A DNA stretch of 12,229 nucleotides from Candidatus Villigracilis adiacens. Its GTDB lineage: Bacteria > Chloroflexota > Anaerolineae > Anaerolineales > Villigracilaceae. Position 1 is the first letter of the stretch. Each line of letters begins with the position of its first letter. The translations under genes were made by a program, and so were the position numbers. Under the pieces are notes generated by a model. That model ran no database searches, was not told where the DNA came from, and saw only the letters and a list, made by a program, of their open reading frames with translations. Shown piece after piece: positions 1 through 6,822 of the stretch. The DNA is taken from positions 1 through 12,229 of the forward strand of contig JADJBU010000020.1 in assembly GCA_016703605.1 (NCBI GenBank), written 5' to 3'.

Positions 1-270
1 CGTCTCCGCTGGGGATGGGCTGTTGCAGGACGAGCCGCACGCTGTTGTTGACGCGTTTCTTCCACGGACGGTGCCATCGCAGGCGAGGGCGAAGCGATAG
101 TACGATCCGCCATTGGCGTGGACGAGGATGCCGTAACTGTCGTCGCCTTTGCACAGCCCCGGCTGGCCGGTGATCCGGCGTAGTAGTCGGTGAGCAGGGT
201 GTCGCGGCGCAGGCTGGTCATGTAGATTCCGCTTTGGGGGCGAGGGTCAGGCGGTTGTCGCTGCTTTGAG
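1..270 (-). pseudogene. Partial, frame-broken secreted protein with jellyroll (ConA/LamG-like) domain
   Basis: Reading the minus strand and joining two frames gives a conserved segment: RLTLAPKAES, then MTSLRRDTLLTDYYA, then GLCKGDDSYGILVHANGG, then SYYRFALACDGTVR and NNSVRLVLQQPIPSGD, running off the window at position 1. The GDDSYGILV...YYRFALACDG pattern resembles jellyroll carbohydrate-binding-like domains found at the end of Chloroflexota lipoproteins; this is recalled family knowledge, not a search. At least two frameshifts are needed. The upstream half, about 270-510, shows no recognisable protein in any frame. The enzyme or ligand, if any, cannot be named. The plus-strand ORFs over this area have no plausible product. 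Confidence 0.4.
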
Positions 271-667
271 GAACTGGCGTCGTCCGATGCGGCGATGTCC
301 TAGTCGAAGGGATCTGGAAGATCGTCGGTGAGGATGCCTGCGCGCCGAGACCGGAGCGCATCTCCAGGCGTGGGTTCCTTGGTGGATAAAAGTTGGGGCG
401 TGGGCGTGGCGGATGGGGAACCTGACCCGGGTCGAGGTGGAGCCGGGGTTTCCGTCAAGGGATGGGGTCGAGACAGCGAGCCAGTCGTCGAGGGAGGAAC
501 AGGACGAAAGGAGTAATGTCAGGAAACCTGAAAGGAAAAAAAAGTTTGAAAGTCATTGGGGTTTTGTGACTATTTTTGTTTCAATGTGTCCAAAATATTG
601 ATGTCATTCCTATTGTGTAAAGGATGAGAGACGAAAACATTCTAGCATATCATTGTAGGAGTTGAAG
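271..667. other. Gap without recognised gene; AT-rich leader of the epimerase at its right end
   Basis: Positions 271-510 are GC-rich and may be the ruined N-terminal part of the minus-strand jellyroll gene, but no frame gives recognisable protein. From about 530 to 667 the sequence becomes A+T rich with poly-A and poly-T runs, as expected of an intergenic promoter region. I could not pick a convincing -35/-10 pair. A good ribosome binding site, AGGAG at 657-661, precedes the ATG at 668. Confidence 0.4.
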
Positions 668-1558
668 ATGACCGATAAGCAGGTGCTGATTACGCGTGTG
701 TGGTGAAATTGGTCAGGCGCTGTGCAGGAATTGGCGAAGAAGGGCGGCTATCGCGTTGTGACTCGGGACATTGCCCCCCTGCCAGAGTCGATTAAAATTT
801 AGTTGCGGGAGCACGTGCAGGGGGACCTGGTTTACAAGGTAAAGTTTTTTATGATTAAGTGATTTCCTGATGTGATCTTCATTTGGCGCCTCGCTTTCTT
901 CAAAGGCGGAGATCGCCACGAAGAAGCGCATCGCATCAATGTGGAGGGGACGATGCAGCTGCTGATGCTGGCGGCGTATCGTTCGGAGAAGTATAAGAAG
1001 GCGGTCAAGTTTTATTCCCGAGTTCGATTGCGGCGTATGGGATGCCGAATTTTGATGCGAAGAACGGCGCGGGCGCGGTGAAGGAGGAGGATTGGGATGT
1101 GCCGCATACGATGTACGGCTGCAATAAATTGTATTGCGAAAACTGGGCGTCTATTATGGGAAGTATTTCGGTCAGAAGCATTTGATGACAAGCCTCCGGT
1201 GATGCTGACTTCGGGCGATCCGCTTCCCGGGGCTGGTCAGCGCCTTTACCCTGCCCAGCGGCGGGACGAGTGATTACGGTCCCGAGATGCTGCACGCGGC
1301 GGTTCAGGGCAAACCGTACTCGTGTTTCGTCCGCCCGGATACGAAGATTTGTTCATGGCGATGCCGGATGCGATTAAATCTTGCTGGTGCTGATGGACGC
1401 GCCGCGCGAAAGCCTGACGACGAATGTGTACAACGTCGCCGCCTTCGCCATCACCGCCGAGGAGTTCCGTCAGCGGGCGGTGAAAGCCTTCCCGAACGCG
1501 GGACCGCTTCTTCGAGGAATATTTCCTGCCGGAGATTCGGAAGAGGTATGGGAAGTAG
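668..1558 (+). pseudogene. L-threonine 3-dehydrogenase-like NAD-dependent epimerase, frameshifted
   Basis: The ATG at 668 is preceded by AGGAG. The first codons read MTDKQVLIT and then need a frame correction to give G-V-C-G-E-I-G-Q-A-L, the Rossmann GxxGxxG motif for NAD(H). Later pieces, in shifting frames, are HRINVEGTMQLLMLAAY, PSSIAAYGMPNFD, the catalytic-type Tyr-x3-Lys in YGCNK, LPSGGTSDYGPEMLHAAVQG, and MPDAIKSLLVLMDAPRE followed by TNVYNVAAFAITAEEF. The PSGGTSDY and MPDA blocks match the short-chain threonine dehydrogenase family (oxidation of threonine to 2-amino-3-ketobutyrate) better than sugar epimerases. Several small indels break the frame, including an apparent loss of Gs right after codon 9. 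In the last frame it ends EIRKRYGK and TAG at 1556-1558, somewhat shorter than the roughly 310-aa family norm. Substrate assignment is by family only. Confidence 0.75.
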
Positions 1559-1599
1559 GGGATGGAAAGCGATCAGTGAGCGGCGGGCTGCCTGTTTTC

Positions 1600-1627
1600 T
1601 TGTCCTTTTTGCGGGTAATTGTATAAT
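1600..1627 (+). promoter_or_regulatory. Possible sigma-70 promoter upstream of the solute-binding lipoprotein gene
   Basis: TTGTCC at 1600-1605 and a consensus TATAAT at 1622-1627 are separated by 16 nt. It lies about 45 bp upstream of the sigma-54-type site and could give basal expression. The -35 box matches only four of six bases. Confidence 0.35.
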
Positions 1628-1669
1628 CGCTTTGTGGGTACATGCAGTATGATGCTGTATAAGATATAG

Positions 1670-1686
1670 TTGGCACGCCCCTTGCA
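1670..1686 (+). promoter_or_regulatory. Sigma-54 (-24/-12) promoter for the solute-binding lipoprotein gene
   Basis: TTGGCACGCCCCTTGCA matches the RpoN consensus TTGGCACG-N4-TTGCW at every fixed position. The GG at 1672-1673 and GC at 1684-1685 are exactly ten bases apart, the invariant spacing. Transcription would start near 1697, just ahead of the AGGAGAA ribosome binding site at 1701-1707. An imperfect palindrome CAGTATGATGCTG at 1645-1657 lies just upstream, although enhancer-binding-protein sites are usually farther away. Sigma-54 promoters need an AAA+ activator; none is in the window. Confidence 0.6.
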
Positions 1687-1712
1687 ATACATATCTTCTG
1701 AGGAGAAATAAA

Positions 1713-2882
1713 TTGAAGAAAAACGTCATGACCATATTGTTTGTGATTACGCTTGTTCTTGTTGCGTGCGGGCAACAACCTACTGTTTCGCCCACTTCAA
1801 TTCCACCAACCGAAACTTCTCTACCGCCTGCAACTGCTACACTTGAAAATACCCCAACTCCCGAACCATCTCCCATTTCACCTGAACTTGCCTCTTTAAT
1901 TGCGGCGGCGCAACAGGAAGGTGAATTAAACGTAATTGCCCTTCCTCAAGATTGGATGAATTACGGCGAAATCATCACTACCTTTGCCAAGAAATACAAC
2001 ATCATTGTTAATCCTTTGAATCCTGGAGCCAGTTCTGCTGAAGAACTTGACACAATTCGGCAAACAAAGACTAAAAACAGAGAGTCCGCACCCGATGTAG
2101 TAGATATTGGGCTTCCTTTCGCCGTGCAAGCCAAGCAAGACGGATTGCTTCAACCTTACAAGGTCTCTACATGGTCAACTATTCCAAGTGCGATAAAAGA
2201 CTCAGGCGCATATTGGTATGGTGATTACTATGGCATCATTGTTTTTGAAGTCAATCCAAAATTAGTTACGACAATTCCACAGGATTGGTCAGACCTTCTT
2301 AAATCTGAGTACAAAATTGCGATAGCAGGAGACCCATCCGTATCCTATCACGCTATGGTGACAGTTTATTCCGCATCAGTGGCTAATGGTGGTTCTTTGG
2401 ATGATACATTGCCAGGACTTCGCTTTTTTCAGCAGATTAACAAAAATGGCGGATTGTTAGACATCCATCCAAACGGTGATACAGTTGCATCTGGCGAAAC
2501 CCCGATTGCTCTAAGGTGGGATTACCTTGCCCTTGCCGACCAACAGTCTCATTCTGACAGTGATATAAAAATCATTGTGCCAAAATCTGGAAATGTTGCA
2601 GGATTATATGCACAAGGGATAAGTGCCTATGCTCCTCATCCAAACGCTGCAAAACTTTGGATGGAATTTTTATACTCCGATGAAGGGCAACTCCTTTTCC
2701 TTAAAGGTCTTGGTCATCCTGTTCGATTTGCGGACTTATCAGGGCGGGGAGTTATTCCCATTGATATTCTCAATACTTTACTTCCGCCCGAACCTTATCT
2801 CAATGCACTTTTTCCGACAGCCGAACAAATAAACGCCGCAGACAAATCAATTCTCGGAAGTTGGAATTCATACGTTCCGTAG
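1713..2882 (+). CDS. ABC-type extracellular solute-binding lipoprotein (iron/spermidine-type family)
   Basis: The 389-aa product begins at a TTG codon six bases after AGGAGAA. Residues 1-19 form a lipoprotein signal peptide: MKKN, a hydrophobic stretch, then lipobox L-V-A-C with Cys19 as the lipidated residue. Residues 20-55 are a Thr/Pro/Ser-rich tether. The rest resembles periplasmic binding proteins of the Fe(III)/putrescine-type cluster: EGELNVIALPQDW, FAKKYNIIV, APDVVDIGLPFA, GYYGIIVFEVNPK-like and IPQDWSDLLKS, and late FLYSDEGQLLFL. It should sit outside the membrane and capture a small solute, possibly a metal ion. The ligand cannot be read. No permease or ATPase gene is adjacent, so it is an orphan, and what follows is a terminator. 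The reading frame is intact, unlike the gene upstream, and its base composition is more AT-rich. Confidence 0.85.
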   Translation: MKKNVMTILFVITLVLVACGQQPTVSPTSIPPTETSLPPATATLENTPTPEPSPISPELASLIAAAQQEGELNVIALPQDWMNYGEIITTFAKKYNIIVNPLNPGASSAEELDTIRQTKTKNRESAPDVVDIGLPFAVQAKQDGLLQPYKVSTWSTIPSAIKDSGAYWYGDYYGIIVFEVNPKLVTTIPQDWSDLLKSEYKIAIAGDPSVSYHAMVTVYSASVANGGSLDDTLPGLRFFQQINKNGGLLDIHPNGDTVASGETPIALRWDYLALADQQSHSDSDIKIIVPKSGNVAGLYAQGISAYAPHPNAAKLWMEFLYSDEGQLLFLKGLGHPVRFADLSGRGVIPIDILNTLLPPEPYLNALFPTAEQINAADKSILGSWNSYVP

Positions 2883-2990
2883 TTCATTTTTCGAGAAAAG
2901 AGTCGAGTCTTTAAGCATGAAACGCCTACCGATTAACAGCAGTGTCAAGGGATGAGAAGCAAGAAGAAGAAAAATGATCTTTAAACCAAA

Positions 2991-3018
2991 AACAACCCTT
3001 GATCCGGGTTGTTTTTTT
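2991..3018 (+). terminator. Rho-independent terminator after the solute-binding lipoprotein gene
   Basis: A perfect 8-bp stem AACAACCC (2991-2998) and GGGTTGTT (3006-3013) closes a 7-nt loop and is followed by a run of Ts to 3018. It lies about 110 bp after the stop codon. An A-run on the 5' side means it may also work for minus-strand transcripts leaving the IS110 gene. Confidence 0.85.
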
Positions 3019-3119
3019 CATCCCTACTCCATCGATTCCCCAACCAGAGACAGCCTTCACCGCCCCCGCCCTCGTCTCTCAGGATGGGGTTGTCATGCCG
3101 AACGGGAGAGCACTTGTTG

Positions 3120-4376
3120 TTATTCGATCCGATGAAGTTCTGGGCGTAATGCCAACACCTCTGCCTCACTCGCGATCCGCCGTGGATGTTTCGGGTCCAA
3201 GGCGATGCGCGTTAGATCTTGCCCGATGCCCAGCCGCATCAGGTAATAGCGCGTGAATTGCTGCCGGGTCAACCCATCCCGCGCTTCCTCATCCATCTGC
3301 CAACCCCACGTCAAATATTTGTAGGCGATCCGCTCCTCGCTGAAGTGTCGATACGGCTGCCGTTGGGTCAGCACATTCCACACCACTTCCAGGATCTGCC
3401 GTGCAATCGCAACGATCGCCTGGTTGCGATGCATGCGTTTCTGCATCGTTTCGAAGCGCTTCTTCCAATACGGGTCAGACTTCACTGCCCGCTGCGCCAC
3501 TTCCACCAATGCCCAGCGCAACTCTTTCCGACCCTCCTTGGTGATGCCCTTGCCACGCTTCTTTGTCCCGCTTTGTTCCAGCCCAGGCACCAGTCCCGAA
3601 TAGCTCGCCAATTGTTGCGCTGTTTCAAACCGCTCGATCTCGCCGATGGCTGCCAGGACTGTCATGGCAGTGATCACCCCAAATCCAGGCAATTGCATCA
3701 GGTAGGTCATGCTCTCTGCCCATGGCTTTTGATGACTCAGTTTTGCCACTTCCTTTCCGATCCGCTCGATTTGCTTCTCCAGGTAGGCGCGATTCTCCAT
3801 CTCCAATTTCAACTGAAACTGTTCCATTCCGCTCAGCCGCTTGTCCTGCTGCCATCCTGTGTTCTTCTCGTTGAAGCGCTTCCCGCGTTCATGCTTCAAA
3901 TGATGTCGGTGGGCTACGCTGTGCATGCGGTTCACGACCTGCGTGTGCGTCTCCACCATCTCTCTACGCTGTGCCAATAACTGACGCAGCTCTCGTACTT
4001 GCTGCGGGGGCACCCACACAGTTGGTACTAGGTTGGCTGCCAGTAATCTCGCCAGGATCAATGTGTCGCGTACATCTGTTTTTACCCGCGCGTTCGCGAT
4101 CTGCTTGACCTTGAATGAATTGGCGACCACCATGCGCTCCACTAAAGGCGCTATCAGATCGTACACATGCCAGGCGTTCGTGGTTGATTCGATCACTACA
4201 TGATCACTGTCCTGCAGGTTTTTCTTTGCCCACGCTTCCAGATCCTGGTGTTCCACTCGCACGGCATGTAGCACGACTTGCCCTTCCTTATCTACCGCTG
4301 CGATCACACAATAGTGCTTGTGGATATCCAGCCCTACATATCGCCTCTTCCCTCTTGCCTTTCTTTCTCCATTCAT
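3120..4376 (-). CDS. IS110-family DEDD transposase (bridge-RNA-guided type)
   Basis: A 418-aa transposase/recombinase. I chose the ATG at 4376 because AAGGAGAG lies six bases before it; the frame stays open upstream for 34 codons but without such a site. The N-terminal RuvC-like domain shows the DEDD set: Asp17 in GLDIHK, Glu63 in VVIES, and Asp101 and Asp104 in VKTDVRD. A coiled middle section (about 170-235) follows, then the C-terminal Transposase_20 domain with LPGFGVITAMTVLAAIG and SYSGLVPGLEQSG, which carries the serine used in IS110 recombination, and GRKELRWALVEVAQRA. Members of this family cut and rejoin DNA using a bridge RNA made from the element's non-coding end. Length and motifs are normal and the frame is intact, so the element may be active. 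The 253-aa plus-strand ORF opposite it is a shadow. Confidence 0.95.
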   Translation of the reverse strand: MNGERKARGKRRYVGLDIHKHYCVIAAVDKEGQVVLHAVRVEHQDLEAWAKKNLQDSDHVVIESTTNAWHVYDLIAPLVERMVVANSFKVKQIANARVKTDVRDTLILARLLAANLVPTVWVPPQQVRELRQLLAQRREMVETHTQVVNRMHSVAHRHHLKHERGKRFNEKNTGWQQDKRLSGMEQFQLKLEMENRAYLEKQIERIGKEVAKLSHQKPWAESMTYLMQLPGFGVITAMTVLAAIGEIERFETAQQLASYSGLVPGLEQSGTKKRGKGITKEGRKELRWALVEVAQRAVKSDPYWKKRFETMQKRMHRNQAIVAIARQILEVVWNVLTQRQPYRHFSEERIAYKYLTWGWQMDEEARDGLTRQQFTRYYLMRLGIGQDLTRIALDPKHPRRIASEAEVLALRPELHRIE

Positions 4377-4378
4377 GC

Positions 4379-4620
4379 TAGACTCTCCTTGGTTCGATGG
4401 TTGGGGCATGGTTTTTTGGGCTGCGAGTGATACATACCGATTCGGGATCTTTGTCCCAGACGAGGATCCACCGGGCAACCAAGTAACAACACGAGTTCAG
4501 AAGCTTCCACTTCTCTCTCATAGGCGCAACGGTTTGCCCTGATGCTCACACCCCGGAGCATCCCCGGTGAGGTTGTCTCTCCTAGGATACTCCGCCATGC
4601 CCCTTCCTGCTACATTCTAG
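4379..4620 (-). ncRNA. Candidate IS110 bridge RNA / non-coding left end
   Basis: This stretch directly upstream of the transposase start has no convincing ORF and contains stem-forming blocks: CTCAC (4545-4549) opposite GTGAG (4567-4571) enclosing two CCGG blocks, and GGGA/TCCC around 4443-4457. In IS110-group elements the bridge RNA is transcribed from the non-coding region upstream of the transposase, which fits position and length. The assignment rests on family knowledge; target-binding and donor-binding loops could not be identified by eye. Confidence 0.45.
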
Positions 4621-4747
4621 TAACAAAGCGTGCACCTGACGCTGGGGATTCTGCGGCATTTTCGAGCATTTTTCTGGCTTCGAGTTTTTCCTGCTCCCAA
4701 ACAGAATCCACGCCCGCCCCAGCGCGGGTAACGCTTGCCGGCGGGCA
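4621..4747 (+). repeat. attC-like imperfect palindrome, copy 1 (left tip disrupted)
   Basis: The left arm begins TAACAAAGCGTGCACCTGACG and runs into CGCTGGGG (4640-4647). The right arm begins CCCCAGCG (4717-4724) and ends GTAACGC...CCGGCGGGC at about 4747. The arms pair through CGCTGGGG/CCCCAGCG and GCGT/ACGC with a few unpaired bases on one side, the architecture of integron attC sites. Compared with copy 2 the expected GCCCAAC start is replaced by TAGTAAC, exactly where the IS110 element abuts. The right tip GGCGGGC differs from the integron GTTRRRY core. Confidence 0.6.
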
Positions 4748-4772
4748 ACCCCTTGCAAAACGAAGGTATAAT
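4744..4772 (+). promoter_or_regulatory. Possible promoter of the 112-aa unknown gene
   Basis: TATAAT at 4767-4772 is a perfect -10 box, about 64 bp before the start codon. No good -35 box sits 16-18 bp upstream; the sequence there (around 4743-4750) belongs to the tip of the palindromic repeat. Confidence 0.35.
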
Positions 4773-4835
4773 CCGAACCCGCAAGGTTTATTCACAACAG
4801 TTCCGAAGGAGCTGTAACTTACTTAGGAGAAAAAA

Positions 4836-5174
4836 ATGACAAAGAATCTTTATATGCCTGGAGCCAGTGATACGAGTGAATCTGATCAGGGTATCATTGA
4901 ATCTACTATCAACAATGTGGCCCCTAACTTTAGCGGTGTCGCAGGCGAGAATATCGTTGGTTACGACGCTTACCTTATGCCTGCCGACACCACTTGGGAG
5001 GAGGTGGTGACCTACTATAATTTTCCCCAGGCAGTTGACATAGATGGTTTTGATAACGGTGTTATGGCTATAGTGAATGGTGGTGGCGTCGCTACTCCAT
5101 TACCCGAAAAGGCAGTATTAATCTATGTTCCGCTTGACGACAGGGTTGTTGTGGTAATCCTTTTCACCGAGTAA
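4836..5174 (+). CDS. Unknown 112-aa protein
   Basis: The ATG at 4836 follows AGGAGA (4825-4830) at a good distance, and the frame is intact. I do not recognise a family. The product is acidic, has no cysteine, no signal peptide and no membrane segment, so it is probably cytoplasmic. Features: a Ser/Asp-rich start, a block YDAYLMPADTTWEEVVTYYNFP (about residues 43-64, written here as one motif broken at LMPADTTW), and a valine-rich strand-forming end VLIYVPLDD then VVVVILF. The PADTTW...VVTYY pattern is reminiscent of small alpha/beta domains at the end of Chloroflexota lipoproteins, where a stress-like helix precedes a strand pair, but this is weak. It stands alone between palindromic repeats 1 and 2, like a cassette gene. 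Confidence 0.7.
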   Translation: MTKNLYMPGASDTSESDQGIIESTINNVAPNFSGVAGENIVGYDAYLMPADTTWEEVVTYYNFPQAVDIDGFDNGVMAIVNGGGVATPLPEKAVLIYVPLDDRVVVVILFTE

Positions 5175-5411
5175 AACAACCTGTTGGAGAAATCTAGAAT
5201 TTGTTGGTGGTTGTCATGATATGGCGCACGGATTGGATGAATTTCACATAATTTCAATAAGTATCGAAACCCATCCCGTCCGTGTCATTCGTGTCCCAAA
5301 GGTTTAATTACGGCAATTCCACGAGAGTTTTTTGTAGCCAGCATTTTGAAGAATTGTGGTTGGCTACAGAGTCTCTTTTTTTTAAACCAGCGTTCTCGTA
5401 GGCGCAAAGTT
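5175..5411. other. Intergenic stretch after the 112-aa gene
   Basis: No gene seen. It contains the short direct repeat CGTGTCATTCGTGTCC around 5281-5296, followed by an inverted repeat near 5333-5368 listed separately. Confidence 0.4.
5333..5383 (+). terminator. Possible terminator hairpin
   Basis: TGTAGCCA (5333-5340) and TGGCTACA (5361-5368) form a perfect 8-bp stem around a 20-nt loop, and an 8-T run follows at 5376-5383. The loop is long and the T run starts seven bases after the stem, so efficiency is doubtful. Confidence 0.45.
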
Positions 5412-5549
5412 GCCCAACAAAGCGTGCGGCATGCACCTGATGCCGGGGATTCTACGCGCATCCCAAGCAGTTTTCTACGCCTTATCATTTTTCTGGCTGG
5501 GCGGCTTCGCCGTCCCCGCCCCAGCGCAGGAAACGCGAACCGGCGGGCG
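5412..5549 (+). repeat. attC-like imperfect palindrome, copy 2 (most complete)
   Basis: It starts GCCCAACAAAGCGTG at 5412, a perfect RYYYAAC-type core, and ends CCAGCGCAGG, AAACGCG and CCGGCGGGC at about 5549. Outer arms pair through GCGT/ACGC, CCTG/CAGG and a GC-rich block near the loop. The left arm also folds on itself: CGGCAT (5427-5432), loop GCACCTG, ATGCCG (5440-5445). Positions 5431-5519 are nearly identical to 6643-6731, with four mismatches in 89 bases. Confidence 0.6.
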
Positions 5550-5661
5550 CTTATGCAAATTCAACAAAGATATTGGGCTATATAAAAAGTCGGGTTTATC
5601 GGTTGTTTGTTGAGTGACTACTTCAAGTTGTTTTAGCGCCTACATATAAACGGAGATTTTT

Positions 5662-6576
5662 ATGAAAAAAAAAGACTACTACACATTTATTCTGACAACC
5701 TTAATATTATTACTCTCATGCCAGTCTTTAACGCCATCTTTTACTGACGACAGCGCCCCCACCCAAACTCAAGAAACAATATCCCAACCGACTGCCGCGC
5801 TAAACCCTACTGAAGCAGCAAATAGTTCTGCTACGATACCAGAAGTTGAAATGATACTTGTACTAGAAGGCGGGTTTGTCATGGGACGAGATGATACCAA
5901 CGAGGAAGTTGGACCATCTCATACAGTTTATCTGGACGCTTATTATATTGATAAGTATGAAGTGATAAACTCTCAATATCGCGCTTGTGTGGATGTTGGC
6001 GTTTGCGAGACGCCAGCCGAAAAACGTTCCCATACCCGCGAAAATTATTTTGACAATCCTGAATTTGATTCTTATCCCGTGATTTATATAAATTGGGATA
6101 TGGCTAAAGCCTTCTGCGAATGGCGCGGTGGATATTTACCAACTGAGGCGCAATGGGAAAAAGCCGCCCGTGGTGCAGATGGGCAAACTTATCCATGGGG
6201 AGAAGAAGTGTCTGTGGATGAGACTTTTGGGAATTTCAAATATGAAGGGTATATAGAGGATCCGCAAGGATTAACAGGCGATACTGTTCCCGTTGGTAGT
6301 TATGAGAAGGGTGTCAGCCCATTTGGGGTCCATGACATGATTGGAAATGTTTATGAATGGGTGTCGGATTGGTTCTCCGCAACGTATTATCAGACTTCTC
6401 CCGAATCTAATCCATTAGGAGCTGACAATGGAGAATGTATGTACGGATCAGGAGCGTGTAAAGTCATACGTGGCGGTGCTTGGGTCAGTGGCGCCTACAG
6501 TGCTTCGGGGCGCATAGAAAGTCGTCCTGTGTCTGCATCTGATTCTGTAGGCTTCCGTTGTGCTCGTACTCCATAG
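5662..6576 (+). CDS. SUMF1/formylglycine-generating-enzyme-like lipoprotein, catalytic cysteines absent
   Basis: A 304-aa intact gene preceded by GGAG about six bases before the ATG. Residues 1-20 form a lipoprotein signal with lipobox L-L-S-C (Cys20), followed by a Thr/Gln/Pro-rich tether to about residue 60. The remainder is one SUMF1 (FGE-sulfatase) domain: GGFVMGRDD, DAYYIDKYEVINSQYRAC, PVIYINWDMAKAFCEWRGG, LPTEAQWEKAARG, GNVYEWVSDW (228-237), RGGAW (270-274) and GFRCA near the end. True formylglycine-generating enzymes have two copper-binding cysteines after RGGSW; here those places are Ser276 and Ala281, so oxidation of a sulfatase cysteine is unlikely. A surface-bound binding or structural role is more probable. 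Length is typical. It lies between repeats 2 and 3 in the same orientation as the 112-aa gene. Confidence 0.9.
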   Translation: MKKKDYYTFILTTLILLLSCQSLTPSFTDDSAPTQTQETISQPTAALNPTEAANSSATIPEVEMILVLEGGFVMGRDDTNEEVGPSHTVYLDAYYIDKYEVINSQYRACVDVGVCETPAEKRSHTRENYFDNPEFDSYPVIYINWDMAKAFCEWRGGYLPTEAQWEKAARGADGQTYPWGEEVSVDETFGNFKYEGYIEDPQGLTGDTVPVGSYEKGVSPFGVHDMIGNVYEWVSDWFSATYYQTSPESNPLGADNGECMYGSGACKVIRGGAWVSGAYSASGRIESRPVSASDSVGFRCARTP

Positions 6577-6630
6577 CCTCATGACGTAATTGATAGTTCT
6601 ATGAAAACAAAACGACCCCATATAAACCGC

Positions 6631-6733
6631 GCCTTACAAACCATGCACCTGATGCTGGGGATTCTGCGCACATCCCAAGCAGTTTTCTACGCCTTATCAT
6701 TTTTCTGGCTGGGCGGCTTCGCTGTCCCCGCGC
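6631..6733 (+). repeat. attC-like palindrome, copy 3 (right arm truncated)
   Basis: It starts GCCTTACAAACCATGCACCT at 6631 and matches copy 2 over 89 bases, then breaks off after GTCCCCGCGC at about 6733, so the outer right arm is missing. The stem of the left-arm hairpin is also reduced to CAT/ATG. It follows the SUMF1 gene by about 55 bp. Confidence 0.55.
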
Positions 6734-6822
6734 ATCTCATGAAAAAATAACACCATGAGTTTTAATCTGTTTGGCAGTTTAGGACGACATGTGTATCGAG
6801 AGTACACCCCGTCGGAGGAATG

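Larger units (their letters stand above)
3030..4620 (-). mobile_element. IS110-family insertion sequence (ends approximate)
   Basis: The element consists of one transposase gene plus about 240 bp of non-coding, structured leader and a short tail. IS110 elements lack classical terminal inverted repeats and make little or no target duplication, so ends cannot be fixed from one copy. The right limit is set by the attC-like repeat that starts at about 4621. The left limit lies somewhere between the terminator ending at 3018 and the transposase stop at 3120. The insertion appears to have removed or displaced the first bases of that repeat. Confidence 0.7.

Noticed and set aside
1451..1876. Minus-strand ORFs of 141 and 102 aa
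   Set aside because: They overlap the end of the threonine-dehydrogenase-like gene, the sigma-54 promoter and the start of the lipoprotein gene, and show no conserved motif.
3219..3980. 253-aa plus-strand ORF
   Set aside because: It lies wholly opposite the well-conserved IS110 transposase, is rich in His, Leu and Pro as antisense frames often are, and has no ribosome binding site or recognisable motif.
5270..5300. CGTGTCATTCGTGTCC short direct repeat as a regulatory operator
   Set aside because: It is far from any start codon on either strand and seen only once, so no function can be supported.
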